From Chrysemys picta bellii (taxonomy: Eukaryota; Chordata; Testudines; Emydidae), in the NCBI RefSeq assembly GCF_011386835.1, contig NC_088791.1, forward strand, positions 56,935,498 to 56,999,497: a stretch of DNA of 64,000 bases. The letters are read 5' to 3'. Made by a program: the position numbers and the translations under genes. The first letter of the stretch is position 1, and each line of letters begins with the position of its first letter. Below, piece by piece: positions 61,014 to 64,000 of this stretch. Under the pieces are notes generated by a model. It ran no database searches and was not told where the DNA came from. It was given only the letters and a program-made list of their open reading frames with translations.

Positions 61014-61231
61014 ACCAATATCCCCATTGTTATTTCTGCTTGCTGTGTGCTCCACAGTCTCTGTGAAAGTAAGGGGGAGACCTTTATGGCGGGGTGGGAG
61101 GCTGAAGCAAATCGCCTGGCTGCTGATTATGCGCAGCCAGACACCAGGGCGATTAGAAGAGCACACCAGGAAGCGCTGTGCATCAGAGAAGCTTCGAAAA
61201 CCAGTTTCATGACTGGCCAGGCTACAGTGTG
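61014..61231 (+). pseudogene. Detached C-terminus of the Harbinger transposase
   Basis: Frame reads TNIPIVISACCVLHSLCESK, then GETFMAGWEAEANRLAADYA, and ends at a TGA after ...MTGQATV. The VLH(N/S)LCE text is the usual last conserved block of Harbinger transposases. It follows the deletion junction near 60980 and precedes the AATAAA near 61335. Confidence 0.85.
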
Positions 61232-61566
61232 AAATTTCTGTTTGTTTCTCCTTCATGAAAACTCGCCCCCTTTATTGACTCATTCTGTGTAAGGAACCCA
61301 CCCTCCCCCTTCCCCCAGCTTGCTTTCAAAGGAAATAAAGTCACTATCATTTAAAAATCATTTATTCTTTATTAATTGATTATAAAAAGAGGGAGAGAAC
61401 CCGGGTGGGGTTTGGGAGGAGGATCGGCGGGAAGGAAAAGGCCACTAAAAAAAGGTTAAAAAAATGACAGCCTTTTGCTTGGGCTGTCCACTGGGGTGGA
61501 ATGGGAGAGTGTACGGAGCCTCCCCCCTCCCCCCCCCCCGCGTTCTTACATTTCTGGGTGAGGAGG

Positions 61567-62004
61567 CTATGGAACATGGGGAGGGGGAGGCGGGTTATAC
61601 AGGGGCTGTAGCAGCACTCTGTTATCCTGCTGCTGTTCCTGAAGCTTCACCAGACGCCGGAGCATGTCTGTTTGCTCACGCAGCAGCCCCAACGTTGTAT
61701 CCTGCCTCCTCTGATCTTCCTGCCGCCACTTCTCATCTCGAGCGTCTCTCCTCTCCTCACATTGGTCCCTCCTCACATTCGTCACATTGGTCCCTCCTGT
61801 CCTCATGTTCACTGGCTTCTTTCCTATACTTTGAAACCGTGTCCTTCCACTCATTCAGATGAGCTCTTTCACTGCGGGTGGATTCCATGATTTCTGCGAA
61901 CATCTCGTGTCGCGTCTTCTTTTTCTGATGCCTTATCTGAGATAGCCTTCGGGACAGAGGAGGGAGGCTTGAAAAATTTGTAGCTCCTGGAAGGAGGGAA
62001 AAAA
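61567..62004 (-). pseudogene. Harbinger second gene (Myb/SANT-like protein), last exon, frameshifted
   Basis: Minus strand. A polypyrimidine run and CAG near 61989-62003 look like a splice acceptor. The frame then reads SLPPLSRRLSQIRHQKKKTR and EIMESTRSERAHLNEWK, followed in another frame by EERRDARDEKWRQEDQRRQD and a coiled-coil-like LLREQTDMLRRLVKLQEQQQ, ending NPPPPPHVP. This is the C-terminal part of the accessory DNA-binding protein that PIF/Harbinger elements encode. The frame change coincides with a 25-bp tandem duplication near 61758-61798. The SANT-domain exon is not visible. Confidence 0.75.
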
Positions 62005-62023
62005 GGAGAGAATTTTTTAAAAA

Positions 62024-63237
62024 GATACTGTGACGGGTTGGATCACAGAAACCCCCTTGGGAGCTGCCGCCTGATGTGCAAAGACTACCTCTGCTCCTGT
62101 TTTCCCTGCCAGCTCAGGACTCCAGCACCCTGTCTTGCTGAGCCAGACACTCCTGTCTGCTCCAACACAGACCCAGGGTCTGAATCACTTGCCCCCAAGC
62201 TGCAAGTTTACCTGAAAACAGCTCACAGAAGTGTGCTTGTCTTTAGCACTCAGATGTCCAACTCTCAAAGGGGTCTAAACCCAGATAAATCCGTTTTACC
62301 CTGCATAAAGCTTATGCAGAGTAAACTCATACATTGTTCGCCCTCTATAACACTGATAGAGAGATATGCACAGTTGTTTGCTCCCCCAGGTATTAATACA
62401 TACTCTGAGTTAATTACTAAACAAAAAGTGATTTTATTAAATACAGACAGTAGGATTTAAGTGGTTCCAAGTAGTAACAGACAGAACAAAGTAAGTCACC
62501 AAGTAAAATAAAATAAAACGCACAATCTATGTCTAATCAAACTAAATACAGATAAGTTCCTCACCAGTTCCAGAATGCTCCCTTTTACAGGCTAATCTCC
62601 TTTTAGCCTGGGTCCAGCAATCACTCACACCCCCTGTAGTTACTGTGATTTGTTCTAGTGTCCTTCAAGTATCCTGGGGGGATGGAGAGGCTCCTTGTTT
62701 AGCCAGCTGAAGACCCAATGAAGGGATCTTCCCCGGGTTTAAATAGACTCTCTCTTGTGGGTAGAGACCCCCCTTCTCTCTCCTATGCAAAGTCCAGCTC
62801 CAAGCTCGAGTCCTGGAGTCACTTGGGCAAGTCACATGCACCTGCATGACTCAGACTTTACAGGCCGAAGCCATTGTCCACATGGTATCTTGCATGTCTC
62901 CAGGAAGACTTTTTATGTGGATTGGAGCATTCCAAGATGCATTGTTCCCCAAGTGTTTCCTGATCAGGTACTTAACCTGGTGAATTCCTTCCTAAAGAAG
63001 CTGACCAAATGCCTCACAAAGCTTACTTAGAAACCAAGCAAGCATACCGCCCATATTCTTAACCTCAAGTAGAAAATGATATATATGTACACATAGGATG
63101 AATAGATATAGTAGACCATAACCTTTGCGGAGACATGTTACATGGCACAGGCAGCACAAAACATATTCCAGTTATATCATACATACATTTATAAACACTC
63201 CGCCATAAAGCCTAATGGGGTACACTGTCACAGATAC
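62024..63237 (-). mobile_element. Solo LTR, 1204 bp, with 5-bp target duplication
   Basis: 62029-63232 begins TGTGACGGGTTGG and ends TACACTGTCACA, so it has TG/CA ends and short TGTGAC/GTCACA inverted termini. GATAC stands on both sides (62024-62028 and 63233-63237). Read on the minus strand it has TATTTAAA (complement at 62738-62745) about 300 bp before AATAAA (complement at 62433-62438), as in an LTR with promoter and polyadenylation site. No internal retroviral sequence remains. It sits in the presumed intron of the Harbinger second gene. Confidence 0.9.
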
Positions 63238-63752
63238 ATTTTGCAGAACAATGCTTATACTCTTTCACGGTGACCAACACTATTCACATTACATAGCACA
63301 TGTGATTTCTGTGCAAGGTCACATTTTGCCTCTTAATATTGAGTGCCTGTGGCTTTGCTGCTAGAGATCACAGATGAAGAATTTGGCTTGCATGCGGCCA
63401 TGGTAAGCCATTGTCTTTTGGCTTCAGCGCCCTCCTTTCCCACATACCAAGCAAAGCCCGTTGACTGCTGCGGTTTTCCTGTTAACCTTCAGCAGCAGAA
63501 AACAAACTAACCTCCCACCCCCATCTAATTCTCTGGATGATTGCTTTATCCCTCCCCCCACCGCATGGCTGGTATCAGGGAAGATCCCTGCTAGCCAAAC
63601 GCGAAAAGCTCTGGGCCAATTCCCCCCCCCCCCCCCCCCCCGCGCTTGGCTAACTGCAGGGAAGGATTTCTTTTCAGCCACAGGCAAACAGCCCAGTAGG
63701 AACGGCCACCTCTGTCCCCTTAATTAAATTCCCGTATTTCAACCAGGTTACC
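63238..63752. other. Harbinger-region noncoding sequence with a 20-C tract
   Basis: Continues after the LTR with the GATAC copy. A C run at 63622-63641 is the main landmark. The last part (TTCCCGTATTTCAACCAG before GTTACC) looks like a splice acceptor for the downstream frame. Confidence 0.45.
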
Positions 63753-64000
63753 ATGAGCGATATCACTCTCCTGAGGATTACACAGCGAGATAAAGAACGG
63801 ATGTTGCTTGAATGCCAGCAAAAACCGGGACCATACGCTGCCAGGCTTTGTCATGCAATGATACCAGATTACTTGCTGCAAGCATGGCGTGGTCAAGTGT
63901 CCTACCATGGAGGACGGAATAAGGCTGCACTGCCCAGAAACCTTGTGGCAAGGCTTTTGGAGTACCTCCAGGAGAGCTTCATGGAGATGTCCCTGGAGGA
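63753..64000 (+). CDS. Unknown transposon-associated reading frame, runs off the window
   Basis: ATG at 63753 opens 82 codons with no stop before the window ends. It starts MSDITLLRITQRDKERMLLE and continues with ARLCHAMIPDYLLQAWRGQV and NLVARLLEYLQESFMEMSLE. A CAG acceptor-like site lies just before (63745), so the true exon may begin there. The composition is that of a real soluble protein rich in Leu, Arg and Glu. I recall similar text as a repeated sequence in turtle genomes but know no domain for it. It may be an extra Harbinger gene product or part of another element. Confidence 0.55.
   Translation, partial: MSDITLLRITQRDKERMLLECQQKPGPYAARLCHAMIPDYLLQAWRGQVSYHGGRNKAALPRNLVARLLEYLQESFMEMSLE

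Larger units (their letters stand above)
59691..64000. mobile_element. Large PIF/Harbinger element, right end outside the window
   Basis: The left end GGGTATGTCTACACTACGGG at 59691 is the Harbinger-type terminal sequence shared with the MITEs at 53407 and 24460. Inside are a + strand transposase, a convergent minus-strand second gene, paired polyadenylation signals between them (AATAAA at about 61335 on +, and its complement TTTATT near 61366-61373), a solo LTR insertion, and a further + strand reading frame at the window edge. Whether the last part belongs to the same element is inferred. Confidence 0.75.

Noticed and set aside
59900..61231. Domesticated HARBI1 host gene
   Set aside because: The copy sits in an element with Harbinger ends, contains a frameshift and a catalytic deletion, and lies beside its own accessory gene, so it is a dead transposon.

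Overview
The window is vertebrate nuclear DNA, most likely from a cryptodiran turtle. It is AT-rich, has no bacterial-style gene packing, and is full of old and young transposable elements. The turtle assignment rests on two tRNA-derived SINEs that look like the turtle Cry family, several CR1-group LINEs, a recently active Penelope-like element with a GIY-YIG domain, PIF/Harbinger and hAT-like elements, and many short palindromic DNA elements. I recognise these families from memory, not from a search.

Only one host coding segment is recognised: a 100-bp + strand exon at 43080-43179 with intact AG and GT splice sites, whose 33 complete codons match TMEM117. Everything else is therefore probably intron of that gene, and no second TMEM117 exon was seen.

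Layout. 0-5 kb: an old CR1-group LINE split by a SINE, MIR-like and MITE fragments, and a mariner-type MITE. 5.4-7.4 kb: Penelope-like copy 1. 7.4-21.9 kb: mostly unrecognised intron with a SINE, a second mariner MITE, LINE tails and an LTR-like block at 14.6-15.9 kb. 21.9-23.7 kb: Penelope-like copy 2. 24-35 kb: a Harbinger-type MITE, a 1.17-kb GC-rich hAT-like palindrome (28.1-29.2 kb), a 124-bp relative of it at 30.2 kb, and a MIR. 35.2-40.8 kb: a CR1 interrupted by a decayed gammaretrovirus-like provirus with 5' LTR, tRNA-Pro-type primer site, repeated leader and gag start, but no 3' LTR. 43.1 kb: the TMEM117 exon. 48.9 kb: a near-perfect 62-bp-arm hairpin beside a CR1 tail. 50.8-54.1 kb: nested palindromes and an LTR-like block carrying a MITE. 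55.9-59.4 kb: palindromic MITE, repeated GC-rich cassettes and a CR1 3' end. 59.7-64.0 kb: a large PIF/Harbinger element with a disabled transposase, a frameshifted convergent second gene, a 1204-bp solo LTR, and an unexplained ORF that runs off the window end.

Nothing here forms an operon or pathway; the biology is one host exon plus layered transposon insertions. The most unusual items are the two Penelope-like copies with inverted 3' ends and complementary coding deletions, the GC-rich palindromic hAT family, and the open reading frame at the right edge.
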